Part shown: positions 7,302-14,984 of the stretch, piece after piece | Position numbering within the stretch: position 1 is the first letter of the stretch | Layout: each line of letters begins with the position of its first letter | Assembly: GCA_051653405.1 (NCBI GenBank) | Contig: JBOFWC010000168.1 | Location: 1-21,191, forward strand | Length of the DNA: 21,191 nucleotides | Direction of reading: 5' to 3' | From: Proteocatella sp051653405 | GTDB lineage: Bacteria > Bacillota > Clostridia > Peptostreptococcales > Filifactoraceae | The notes under the pieces: generated by a model | Seen by the model: only the letters and a program-made list of their open reading frames with translations | What the model was told of the DNA's origin: nothing | The model's database searches: none | Position numbers and translations under genes: made by a program

Positions 7302-7403
7302 TCACATTAATTAAAATAATAACAAGCAAATACTGATGTGAAACTTACATATCAGAGTACTTATTTTCACAAAAAGAATAATTTTATTTAATGGAGGAAT
7401 TAT

Positions 7404-8585
7404 ATGAACAGATTTACATTACCTAGAGATTTATATTATGGAAAAGGTTCTTTAGAATATCTTAAACAATTAAGTGGTAAAAAAGCAATGCTTGTTCTTG
7501 GTGGTGGTTCTATGAAGAAGTTCGGCTTTGTAGATAAAGTGGTAGCATACTTAGCGGAAGCAGGAATTGAAACTAAACTTTTTGAAAATGTAGAGCCAGA
7601 TCCATCTGTTGAAACAGTTATGAGTGGTGCGGCTATGATGAGAGAATTTGAGCCAGATTGGATAATTTCTATGGGAGGAGGCTCTCCAATAGATGCAGCA
7701 AAAGCTATGTGGGTTTTCTATGAATATCCAGAAACTACTTTTGAAGCTATAATTCAGCCGTTTTCATTCCCTACGCTTAGACAAAAAGCTAAATTCTTAG
7801 CTATTCCATCTACATCAGGAACGGCAACTGAAGTTACAGCATTTTCAGTAATTACAGATTATGCAAAAGGAATAAAATATCCTTTAGCAGATTATAATAT
7901 AACTCCTGACGTGGCTATAGTTGATCCTGATTTAGCAGAAACGATGCCGCCAACATTAACAGCTCATACTGGAATGGATGCACTTACACATGCTGTTGAA
8001 GCATATGTATCTACACTTAATTCTCCATTTACAGATCCATTAGCATTAAAAGCTATTCAAATGGTATTTGATAATTTAGAAGCTTCATTCAAGGGAGAAA
8101 TGGCGGCTAGAGAAGATATGCACTATGCACAGTGTTTAGCTGGAATGGCATTTACAAATGCACTTTTAGGAATAGTACATTCAATGGCTCACAAAACAGG
8201 TGCAGCTTTTAGTGCAGGACATATTCCTCATGGATGTGCAAATGCTATGTATCTTCCATTTGTAATAAAATATAATTCAATGGATCAGACTGCACTTTCA
8301 AGATATGCTCAAATCGCTAAATTTATAGGATTAACTGGAGATTCAGATAAAGCGCTTATGGAAGCACTATGCAACAAAATAGATCAATTTAACGTGATGT
8401 TAGGTATTCCAAAAACACTTAAAGAATTTGGCATAAATGAAGCTGAATTTAAAGAAAAAATAGCAGCAATTTCTGAAAATGCAGTAGGAGATGCTTGTAC
8501 AGGATCAAACCCAAGAACTATAGATCCAAAGCAGATGGAAGCATTATTTACTTCTATCTACTATGGAACAGAAGTTAACTTTTAA
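7404..8585 (+). CDS. Iron-containing (group III) alcohol dehydrogenase
   Basis: This is a 393-residue NAD(P)-dependent alcohol dehydrogenase of the Fe-ADH family (butanol/1,3-propanediol/lactaldehyde dehydrogenase type), probably cytosolic and used to reduce aldehydes or oxidise alcohols in fermentation. Seen: GGGSPIDAAKA at about 91-101 (dinucleotide binding), PSTSGTATEVT near 138-148, and the metal ligands D and H within GMDALTHAVEAY, then H within GIVHSMAH and H within IPHGCANA. The full family length is present. It is monocistronic, between its own regulated promoter and a strong terminator. Codon choice and the strong ribosome site suggest high expression. Substrate specificity cannot be assigned; a butanol-type or threonine-linked role is possible. 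Confidence 0.92.
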   Translation: MNRFTLPRDLYYGKGSLEYLKQLSGKKAMLVLGGGSMKKFGFVDKVVAYLAEAGIETKLFENVEPDPSVETVMSGAAMMREFEPDWIISMGGGSPIDAAKAMWVFYEYPETTFEAIIQPFSFPTLRQKAKFLAIPSTSGTATEVTAFSVITDYAKGIKYPLADYNITPDVAIVDPDLAETMPPTLTAHTGMDALTHAVEAYVSTLNSPFTDPLALKAIQMVFDNLEASFKGEMAAREDMHYAQCLAGMAFTNALLGIVHSMAHKTGAAFSAGHIPHGCANAMYLPFVIKYNSMDQTALSRYAQIAKFIGLTGDSDKALMEALCNKIDQFNVMLGIPKTLKEFGINEAEFKEKIAAISENAVGDACTGSNPRTIDPKQMEALFTSIYYGTEVNF

Positions 8586-8607
8586 TAGTTTTAAAATCTA
8601 AAATTAT

Positions 8608-8658
8608 AAGAAGTGTTGAAGGAAACTTTTGTAAAATTTCCTTTAACACTTCTTTTTT
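8608..8658 (+). terminator. Strong Rho-independent terminator after the alcohol dehydrogenase gene
   Basis: Eighteen-bp stem (8608-8625 with 8637-8654) interrupted only by one G-T wobble, 11-base loop, T-run 8653-8658. This is one of the longest terminator stems in the window, consistent with a highly transcribed gene. Confidence 0.92.
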
Positions 8659-8692
8659 AAATTTCATTTTTGTTTATATTTTATAAAAAATC

Positions 8693-8722
8693 TTGACAAA
8701 AGCATGTTTTTTCGACTATATT
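8693..8722 (+). promoter_or_regulatory. Sigma-A-type promoter of the SEC-C gene
   Basis: Consensus TTGACA at 8693-8698, an 18-base spacer and TATATT at 8717-8722. Its predicted start, near 8729, lies before both candidate ATG codons of the next gene, giving a leader of about 45 bases for the preferred start. Confidence 0.65.
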
Positions 8723-8775
8723 AAGGTATAAAAAGTATGTTAAAATGAATGAAATGGAACGAAAGGAAATTACTA

Positions 8776-9888
8776 ATGAGTAACAAACCGTTTGGCTTTG
8801 AAGAAGGCAGCTTAGAGTTTACAATTCCTAAAATGCTTTCGGAGAAAAACGTAACAACTCTTAAGAAGATGGCAAAAGCTTTAAAAATTAAGGGTTATAC
8901 TAAAATGAAAAAAGAAGAGCTTGAGGTTAATCTTGGCGCAATGCTTTGTGAAAAAGAAAATATTGCTGAGATTTTTTGTCTTTTAGACAGAAAAAAGTGG
9001 AATTTATTTGAAAGTATTTCCAAAGTGGAATATATTGAGGCTGAAGAGAAGATAAAGCCGGCTATAGGTTTTATGGAAACTCTTGGTATAATTTGCAAAT
9101 TTACTTATGAAAAAACAGATTATGTAGCAATTCCTGATGAAATAAAAGCTATGTATCAAAATATCAATAACAAAGATTTTGAACTTAAGCGAAACAAAAT
9201 ATCTTTGATTGATGATTATGCAAACTCTGCAATGGCACTATATGGACTTATAAAAATTAATGATTTTATAGAATTGTTTAATGATCAAAATAGTGATATT
9301 ATAAATTCAGAAGAGCTTGAATCTGTTTTAAATTTATTGTCGGATAATGAAGCTGAATATTGCGTGTATAACGGATATTTAGTTAGTAGGGCATTTGAAG
9401 AAAATAAATTTGAAGATGTAGAGCGTTTTGCAGATATAATATATTCAAATACTAGATATGTTCCAGAAGGGGCAGAATTTTTAAAGTATTCGAATTATGA
9501 TTACTATGAGATAACATCTCAGGTCATAGCTCTAAAAAATTATCTTGTTGATAAAATGGATATAGAAGAGTTTGTAGCACAGCTTATTGTGGATGAGATA
9601 CATCACCTTAGTGCGGTGCAGGCTAAACCGCAAGAGTTTGTAGATGTGTTTAACAAGTATAGAATTATAACTAAAGAGGAACAGGTTTATGAGCTTATGA
9701 ACCTTGTTTTAGAAGTAAGTAATAATACTAGATTGGTTGGAAATCATGGACATACTTTAGCTGAGTTAGCAGAAATGAATGGTGAACCGATTTCTAAAAA
9801 AATGCCTGCGGTTTCTAACAAAATAGGAAGAAATGAACCGTGTATATGTGGTAGTGGCAAAAAATATAAGAAATGTTGTGGAGCTTAA
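8776..9888 (+). CDS. SEC-C zinc-motif protein with an N-terminal Rho_N/SAP-like segment, function unknown
   Basis: This is a 370-residue protein without a named function. The start at 8776 is preferred because AAAGGA (8762-8767) sits at the right distance; the in-frame ATG at 8749 (nine codons longer) has no ribosome site. Seen: at residues 26-60 a short helical segment with the TLKKMAKALKIKGYTKMKKEEL pattern split by lysines, which resembles the Rho N-terminal/SAP-like nucleic-acid-binding helix pair; a long middle region of mixed, acidic helices with no motif I know; and a C-terminal SEC-C zinc motif (C356, C358, C367, C368 with the GRNEPC lead-in) like that at the C-terminus of SecA. SEC-C binds zinc and mediates contacts with SecB or ribosomes in SecA, but many other proteins carry it. 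A role in nucleic-acid or ribosome contact is inference. Confidence 0.8.
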   Translation: MSNKPFGFEEGSLEFTIPKMLSEKNVTTLKKMAKALKIKGYTKMKKEELEVNLGAMLCEKENIAEIFCLLDRKKWNLFESISKVEYIEAEEKIKPAIGFMETLGIICKFTYEKTDYVAIPDEIKAMYQNINNKDFELKRNKISLIDDYANSAMALYGLIKINDFIELFNDQNSDIINSEELESVLNLLSDNEAEYCVYNGYLVSRAFEENKFEDVERFADIIYSNTRYVPEGAEFLKYSNYDYYEITSQVIALKNYLVDKMDIEEFVAQLIVDEIHHLSAVQAKPQEFVDVFNKYRIITKEEQVYELMNLVLEVSNNTRLVGNHGHTLAELAEMNGEPISKKMPAVSNKIGRNEPCICGSGKKYKKCCGA

Positions 9889-9912
9889 TTTGTTTTAAAA
9901 AATTTGAAACTT

Positions 9913-9955
9913 ATACAACTTCAATCTGAAGAAATATATCAGATTGAAGTTGTAT
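9913..9955 (+). promoter_or_regulatory. Perfect 17-bp hairpin without a U-tract
   Basis: Left arm 9913-9929 and right arm 9939-9955 are exact reverse complements with a 9-base loop. No T-run follows on either strand, so it is not a standard terminator. It begins 24 bases after the SEC-C stop and ends 36 bases before the GTG of the next gene, so it may be an mRNA processing or stability element, a weak terminator, or a leader structure of the small gene. Confidence 0.6.
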
Positions 9956-9991
9956 GTGATTAAAGAGTTTAAATTTTGGGGGGATGAAAAA

Positions 9992-10204
9992 GTGAGCGGA
10001 AAATATGATTTACTAGACAATTTAAATGTAGACGCAGATAAGATTGCATGTAGAACATGCAGGCATAAAAACAGCGGTGTTAGAATAAATAGAGGAGAAA
10101 AACAATATACCATGTGTTTTTGTGAAAAATACATATATCCAAACACTAAGCCAGTAAAAGTGCTATTTGAAAATGAAAAATGCTTTTTTTATGAAAAAGA
10201 ATAA
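9992..10204 (+). CDS. Small Cys-rich (putative zinc-binding) protein, unknown function
   Basis: This is a 70-residue basic protein starting at GTG 9992, chosen because a GGGGGGA ribosome site (9978-9984) lies 7 bases upstream. A longer frame from a TTG at 9944 would begin inside the hairpin and lacks a ribosome site. Seen: C20-x2-C23, C42-x-C44 and C64, followed by an aromatic/acidic C-terminus. The spacing resembles small clostridial proteins with a CxxC, a middle cysteine, a proline-Val-Leu stretch and a final C-x2-Y, which probably fold around one zinc ion. I do not recognise a named family. It follows the SEC-C gene and ends with its own terminator; joint transcription with the SEC-C gene depends on whether the 9913-9955 hairpin stops polymerase. 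Confidence 0.7.
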   Translation: MSGKYDLLDNLNVDADKIACRTCRHKNSGVRINRGEKQYTMCFCEKYIYPNTKPVKVLFENEKCFFYEKE

Positions 10205-10240
10205 CCTTATTTGATTTATTTTGGAATTATAAAAACCGTG

Positions 10241-10264
10241 GAAAGCTCATATGAGCTTTCTTTT
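10241..10264 (+). terminator. Rho-independent terminator after the small Cys-rich gene
   Basis: Perfectly self-complementary GAAAGCTCATATGAGCTTTC (8-bp stem, ATAT loop, or 10-bp if fully paired) followed by TTTT. Confidence 0.75.
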
Positions 10265-10267
10265 CAT

Positions 10268-10296
10268 TTGCAAAAATATAAAAAAAATTATATAAT
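10268..10296 (+). promoter_or_regulatory. Promoter of the ruvC operon
   Basis: TTGCAA at 10268-10273, a 17-base spacer and TATAAT at 10291-10296 (a second TATAAT overlaps at 10296-10301). It directly follows a terminator and precedes the AAAAGGAGAG ribosome site of ruvC, so it is the likely main promoter of the recombination/queuosine operon. Confidence 0.65.
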
Positions 10297-10334
10297 ATAA
10301 TGATGTAGATTAATATTTTTTAAAAGGAGAGACC

Positions 10335-10826
10335 ATGGTTGTACTAGGAATAGATCCAGGACTTGCAATAGTAGGATATGGAATAATTGAACAGAACGGA
10401 AATAAATACAAGGTACTGGATTATGGTGTAATAAATACGCCAGCAAAAACAAGTTATTCAATAAGAATAAAAATGATATATGATGCCATGGGAGAAATTT
10501 TTAAAAATTATAGTATAGATGAAGTTGCAATAGAAGAATTATTTTTTAATAAAAATACAAAAACTGCTATAGATGTAGCACAAGCAAGAGGAGCTATAGT
10601 ATTATCTTGTATGAATAATGGGGTTAAGTTATATGAATACACGCCACTTCAGGTAAAACAGGGAATATGTGGGTATGGAAGAGCTGATAAAAAACAGGTT
10701 CAAAGCATGGTGAAAAATCTTTTGAATCTTAAAGAAATTCCAAAACCTGACGACGCCGCGGATGCACTTGCTATAGCAGTAGGGCACTTGAGTACAAATC
10801 GTTTTTCGAAACTTTTTGAAGTTTAA
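10335..10826 (+). CDS. ruvC: Crossover junction endodeoxyribonuclease RuvC
   Basis: RuvC is the dimeric Mg2+-dependent resolvase that cuts Holliday junctions assembled with RuvAB. The 163 residues match family length. Catalytic carboxylates are visible: D7 in GIDPG, E67 in IEELFF, and D140/D143 in the DDAADALAIA motif. The basic segment RADKKQVQ contributes to junction binding. It has a strong AAAAGGAGAG site and is the first gene of the operon, with ruvA starting 15 bases after it. Clostridia use RuvC, whereas Bacilli use RecU; this fits the taxonomic guess. Confidence 0.96.
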   Translation: MVVLGIDPGLAIVGYGIIEQNGNKYKVLDYGVINTPAKTSYSIRIKMIYDAMGEIFKNYSIDEVAIEELFFNKNTKTAIDVAQARGAIVLSCMNNGVKLYEYTPLQVKQGICGYGRADKKQVQSMVKNLLNLKEIPKPDDAADALAIAVGHLSTNRFSKLFEV

Positions 10827-10841
10827 AATTAGGAGACATTT

Positions 10842-11435
10842 ATGTTTGGATATATCATAGGGACAGTTACAGAAATATTTTTAGATTATGTTATATTAGA
10901 GAGTTCTAATATAGGGTTTAAATTAAGCACCTCTCAGTTTACAAATAGAAAGCTTCAAATTGGAAAGGAAGCTAAACTTTATACTAAACTTAATGTTAGA
11001 GAGGATGATATATCGCTTTTAGGATTTGCTGATAGAGCCGAGCTTAAAATGTTTGAACTTTTAAATAGTGTTTCAAAAGTAGGGCCAAAAGTTGCGTTTT
11101 CAATACTTTCTACCTATGATACTCAAAATCTTCAAGGGATAATAAATTCAAGCGATGTTAATCTTCTTTCAAAAGCTTCTGGCGTAGGAAAAAAGACGGC
11201 GGAGAGAATAATTCTAGAGCTTAAAGATAAAGTTGATAAAAATGCAGTTGGAATACAGCATACTATATATAACATCATGGAAGCTAATGTTGAGGAAGCG
11301 GTAGAAGTATTAATAAGTTTAGGATTTTCTAAATCAGAATCTGTTAAAACTGTAGAAGATGCAAAAAAACAGAATCCTGTAGCAGATACTAATGATATAA
11401 TCAAAATTTCACTTTCTAAGCTTAGCAAGATTTAG
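10842..11435 (+). CDS. ruvA: Holliday junction branch migration protein RuvA
   Basis: RuvA is the tetrameric junction-binding subunit that holds the four-way DNA and loads the RuvB motor. In 197 residues the three usual domains are visible: an N-terminal OB-fold (starts FGYIIGTVTEI, with the VREDDISLLGF loop at about 52-62), helix-hairpin-helix motifs in the middle (KVGPKVAFSIL and SGVGKKTAERIILELKDK), and a C-terminal UBA-like domain III (EEAVEVLISLGFSKSES) that contacts RuvB. An AGGAGA site precedes the ATG. It ends 14 bases before ruvB. Confidence 0.96.
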   Translation: MFGYIIGTVTEIFLDYVILESSNIGFKLSTSQFTNRKLQIGKEAKLYTKLNVREDDISLLGFADRAELKMFELLNSVSKVGPKVAFSILSTYDTQNLQGIINSSDVNLLSKASGVGKKTAERIILELKDKVDKNAVGIQHTIYNIMEANVEEAVEVLISLGFSKSESVKTVEDAKKQNPVADTNDIIKISLSKLSKI

Positions 11436-11449
11436 ATTTTGGAGGATAT

Positions 11450-12451
11450 ATGTTTGATGAACAAAGAGTGATAAGCTCTTCTTACCAAAGAGATGATACA
11501 GAGATAGAGAATTCTCTAAGACCAAAAACTCTAGATGAATATATTGGTCAGGAAAAAGCTAAAACACAACTTGATATTTTTATAAAAGCAGCAAGATTAA
11601 GAGGAGAACAGCTTGACCATGTGCTTTTATACGGCCCTCCAGGACTTGGAAAAACAACACTTTCTGCAATAATTGCAAATGAGATGGGAGCGAATCTTAA
11701 AGTTACTTCAGGCCCAGCCATTGAAAGATCGGGAGATTTGGCAGCAATATTAACAAACCTTATGGATAATGATGTGCTTTTCATAGATGAAATTCATAGA
11801 TTAAATCGTACGGTAGAAGAAATTCTTTATCCTGCAATGGAAGATGGGTGTTTGGATATTATTATAGGAAAAGGGCCATCGGCACGTTCTATAAGAATAG
11901 ATCTTCCTAAGTTTACACTTATTGGAGCTACAACTAGAAGTGGAATGCTTACATCCCCATTAAGAGATAGATTTGGAGTTATCTTAAATTTAGATTTATA
12001 CGAAATAGATGATTTATATAAAATAATAGATCGTTCTGCAGGGATTTTAGGGGTAGATATTGATCATGACTCAAAACTTGAACTTGCTAAACGTTCGAGG
12101 GGGACACCGAGAATTGCAAATAGACTGCTTAAAAGAGTTAGAGACTTTGCTCAAGTAAAAGGGAATGGAAATATTGAAGGGGATATAGCTGAAAAAGCTC
12201 TAGAGATGTTTCAAGTTGACAAAGAAGGTCTTGATTCTGTAGATAAAAGGCTTGTACTTTCTATAATTCAAAAATTCAAGGGAGGACCTGTTGGTGTAGA
12301 AACCTTAGCAGCTTCCATAGGAGAAGATCGAGAAACAATAGAAGAAGTATATGAGCCATATTTAATACAAAAAGGGTTTTTAAGCAGAACTCCAAGAGGT
12401 AGAGTCGCAATGGATTTAGCTTATAATCATTTTGGAATAGAAAGAAAGTGA
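11450..12451 (+). CDS. ruvB: Holliday junction branch migration ATPase RuvB
   Basis: RuvB is the AAA+ hexameric motor that drives branch migration on junctions held by RuvA. The 333 residues contain the N-terminal LRPKTLDEYIGQEK box, Walker A GPPGLGKT at 62-69, Walker B LFIDEIHRLNR, sensor 1 GATTRSG, sensor 2 in RGTPRIANRLLKR, and the winged-helix C-terminus with GGPVGVETLAASIGED and RTPRGR. Everything expected for an active enzyme is present. The GGAGG site lies 5 bases before the ATG. Together with ruvC and ruvA it makes a complete resolvasome in one transcript. Confidence 0.97.
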   Translation: MFDEQRVISSSYQRDDTEIENSLRPKTLDEYIGQEKAKTQLDIFIKAARLRGEQLDHVLLYGPPGLGKTTLSAIIANEMGANLKVTSGPAIERSGDLAAILTNLMDNDVLFIDEIHRLNRTVEEILYPAMEDGCLDIIIGKGPSARSIRIDLPKFTLIGATTRSGMLTSPLRDRFGVILNLDLYEIDDLYKIIDRSAGILGVDIDHDSKLELAKRSRGTPRIANRLLKRVRDFAQVKGNGNIEGDIAEKALEMFQVDKEGLDSVDKRLVLSIIQKFKGGPVGVETLAASIGEDRETIEEVYEPYLIQKGFLSRTPRGRVAMDLAYNHFGIERK

Positions 12452-12461
12452 GGCATTTATC

Positions 12462-13904
12462 ATGAGTAAAAATATTTCAAAAATCTTTATTTTAGTTACA
12501 AGTATAGTAATCTTTATTATTCTGAGCTCAATAGGAATATATGCACAGGAAAGATATGATAATACTTTTCCTGTTAGAGTAGGACTACATTATGGTTCAG
12601 GAGCAAAGAGTCAATATGCTGTAACGGGTAGGAATTTAAATATTTTAGATGGAGCAGCAAGCATACTAGAAACTAGAGGTGATTCTGTATCAATAAGTAT
12701 GATTAATACTTTTTATATATCAAGTCAAAGTTATTCAAATTATTTAGATGCTAGCTCTATAAATACTTCTAAAAATGGATTTGTATTTTATTCAGGCGGG
12801 AGTTACTATTTAGCTTCCTATGATTCTTCTGAAAACTGTAATGATATGAGAAGTAGCAAGGTTTTATTTGAGTTTTCTGATGGAACTAGGCTTGCTGCAG
12901 AAGGAACGGAAAATATTTATATAAAATCTACTGAGGATGTAACAAAACTTGAGAATAAACCATATAGAGGAAAATTTAACTTTTACATTAAAGGGAGTAA
13001 GATACACGCTATAAATGAGCTTGGAATGCAGGATTATTTATATGGAGTTGTTCCAAAGGAAATGATATCAAGTTGGGAACTTGAGGCGCTTAAAGCTCAA
13101 GCCGTAGTTGCGAAAAACTATACAATAACGAATTATAATAAGCATAGAGCAGATGGCTTTAATGTATGCAGCACTACTCACTGTCAGGTCTATGGCGGCT
13201 ACGACGCAGAACAGGAAAAAACCAATAGAGCCGTAGATCAAACTGAAGGCATTTTTATGAGCTATGACTCAAAACCAGCAGAAGGTTATTTTCATGCAAG
13301 TAGTGGAGGAAGAACCGAATCTATAGGAAATATGTGGAATTATAGCCTTGATTATATGGTAGGCGTAGATGACCCATATTCTTTAGGTAGTCCATATGAT
13401 AATTGGCAAGTTAGTTTTACATCAGGAGAGATACAATCTGCACTTTTAAAAAAGGGTGTGGATATTGGAAATGTTGTAGGTCTTAAAGCGATTCAGACTT
13501 CAGAAAATGGAAGAGTCATGGAGCTTGGGATACTTGGAACTAAAGGTATGCATGTACTAAAAAAAGATAATATAAGGTCTACATTAGGTTCGTCGAAGTT
13601 AAAGAATACTTACTTTAGCTTAAACAATTCGGCAAGCTTTAAGAAAACATATTCTAGTTCAGATAATTCCTTGGATATAAAGAGTAAAAATTTAAAATAT
13701 AAGTTTGAGAATTTAGATGATTTTATGAATGACAAGTTTAGTAGAGAAGATAACAATTTTATATCATCAGATGTCTATATGTTTTATGGAAAAGGGAATG
13801 GACACGGAATTGGATTGAGTCAATATGGAGCTAATGGTATGGCGAAAAAAGGATTTGATTTTGAAGAAATACTAAAGTATTATTTTAAAGGCATAACGAT
13901 ATAA
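12462..13904 (+). CDS. SpoIID/LytB domain protein, putative exported peptidoglycan lytic enzyme
   Basis: This is a 480-residue SpoIID/LytB-domain protein, related to the SpoIID lytic transglycosylase that degrades peptidoglycan during engulfment. Seen: an N-terminal signal/anchor (hydrophobic 8-28, possible cleavage after Y27-A28), an N-terminal beta-rich region, then the SpoIID core with PKEMISSWELEALKAQAV (the Glu is the catalytic residue of the family), a CSTTHCQVYGG segment whose Cys/His residues match the zinc site seen in clostridial SpoIID, a HASSGGRTES motif and a C-terminal GHGIGLSQYGANGMA. It is longer than canonical SpoIID (about 340-360). Its place inside the ruv-queA-tgt operon differs from spoIID proper, which usually sits near murA and spoIIQ/spoIIID, so it is probably a paralogue with a cell-wall role. 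It does not by itself prove sporulation. Start ATG 12462 follows GTGAGG. Confidence 0.85.
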   Translation: MSKNISKIFILVTSIVIFIILSSIGIYAQERYDNTFPVRVGLHYGSGAKSQYAVTGRNLNILDGAASILETRGDSVSISMINTFYISSQSYSNYLDASSINTSKNGFVFYSGGSYYLASYDSSENCNDMRSSKVLFEFSDGTRLAAEGTENIYIKSTEDVTKLENKPYRGKFNFYIKGSKIHAINELGMQDYLYGVVPKEMISSWELEALKAQAVVAKNYTITNYNKHRADGFNVCSTTHCQVYGGYDAEQEKTNRAVDQTEGIFMSYDSKPAEGYFHASSGGRTESIGNMWNYSLDYMVGVDDPYSLGSPYDNWQVSFTSGEIQSALLKKGVDIGNVVGLKAIQTSENGRVMELGILGTKGMHVLKKDNIRSTLGSSKLKNTYFSLNNSASFKKTYSSSDNSLDIKSKNLKYKFENLDDFMNDKFSREDNNFISSDVYMFYGKGNGHGIGLSQYGANGMAKKGFDFEEILKYYFKGITI

Positions 13905-13929
13905 TTTTAGATAAAGGAATGGAAAATAC

Positions 13930-14949
13930 GTGAATACAAAAGATTTTTACTATGATTTACCACAAGAGCTTATAGCGCAGGTTCCGCTTAAAGATAGAAC
14001 TAAATCGAAGCTTATGGATTTTGACAAATCGACAGGAGAAGTTAAGCATAGAGTGTTTGAAGATATAATTGATCAGTTTGGAGAAAATGATCTTTTAGTA
14101 TTAAATAATACAAGAGTGCTTCCGGCTAGGATGTATGGTATAAAAGAAGGTACGGGAGCAAAAATTGAAATACTGCTTACAAAACGAATGGATTTAAATA
14201 CTTGGGAAGTAATGGCTAAACCGGCTAAAAGATTAAAATCAGGAGCAAGTGTTATATTTTCTGATGATTTAAAAGCTGTAGTAATAGAAGAGCTTGAAGA
14301 AGGTATGAGGATTCTTAAGTTTGAATATGATGGTGTTTTTGAGGAAATAATAGACAAAATTGGAACTATGCCACTTCCGCCATATATAAAAGAAAAATTA
14401 TCTGATCAAGAGAGATATCAAACAGTATATTCTAAGATAAAAGGCTCATCTGCGGCTCCTACAGCAGGACTTCACTTTACAGAAGAACTATTATCAAAAC
14501 TAAGAAATAAAGGTGTACAAATAGAGTATGTTACGCTTCATGTAGGACTTGGAACCTTCAAAACAGTTTCTGTAGAAGATGTAAGAAATCATGTCATGCA
14601 TAGTGAATACTATAAAATAGAACCTGAAACCGCAGAAAGAATAAATTTTGCAAAAAAAGCAGGCAAGCGAATAGTGTGTGTAGGTACTACCAGCGTAAGA
14701 ACTATTGAATCGGCAGCTAGAAATGGATTTTTAGATAAACTTGAGGATGAAACTCAGATTTTTATATATCCGCCATATCAATTTCAAATGGTAGATGCTT
14801 TGATAACTAATTTCCATCTACCGGAATCTACGCTAATAATGCTTATATCAGCTTTTTCAGACAGAGACAAGATTTTGAATGCTTATAAAATAGCAGTAGA
14901 GAATGAATATAGATTTTTCAGTTTTGGGGATGCGATGTTCATCCACTAA
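13930..14949 (+). CDS. queA: S-adenosylmethionine:tRNA ribosyltransferase-isomerase QueA
   Basis: QueA transfers and isomerises the ribosyl moiety of SAM onto preQ1-34 in tRNA, making epoxyqueuosine. The 339 residues are the usual length. Conserved blocks include FYYDLPQELIAQVPLKDR at the N-terminus, LVLNNTRVLPARM, GSSAAPTAGLHFT, HVGLGTFKTV, GTTSVRTIES and a C-terminal TNFHLPESTLIMLISAF. The start is GTG 13930 with an AAAGGA site about 12 bases upstream; the ATG at 13919 is out of frame and stops after four codons. The gene directly precedes tgt, the previous step of the pathway. Confidence 0.96.
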   Translation: MNTKDFYYDLPQELIAQVPLKDRTKSKLMDFDKSTGEVKHRVFEDIIDQFGENDLLVLNNTRVLPARMYGIKEGTGAKIEILLTKRMDLNTWEVMAKPAKRLKSGASVIFSDDLKAVVIEELEEGMRILKFEYDGVFEEIIDKIGTMPLPPYIKEKLSDQERYQTVYSKIKGSSAAPTAGLHFTEELLSKLRNKGVQIEYVTLHVGLGTFKTVSVEDVRNHVMHSEYYKIEPETAERINFAKKAGKRIVCVGTTSVRTIESAARNGFLDKLEDETQIFIYPPYQFQMVDALITNFHLPESTLIMLISAFSDRDKILNAYKIAVENEYRFFSFGDAMFIH

Positions 14950-14984
14950 TATTTAAATAAAGTAATAGAATTTAAGGAGATAAG

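Noticed and set aside
9944..9991. TTG start for the small Cys-rich protein
   Set aside because: The codon lies in the right arm of a perfect hairpin, lacks a ribosome site, and a strong G-rich site precedes the GTG at 9992.
12462..13904. Assigning the gene symbol spoIID
   Set aside because: Domain match is clear but the location and length differ from canonical spoIID, so the symbol was withheld.
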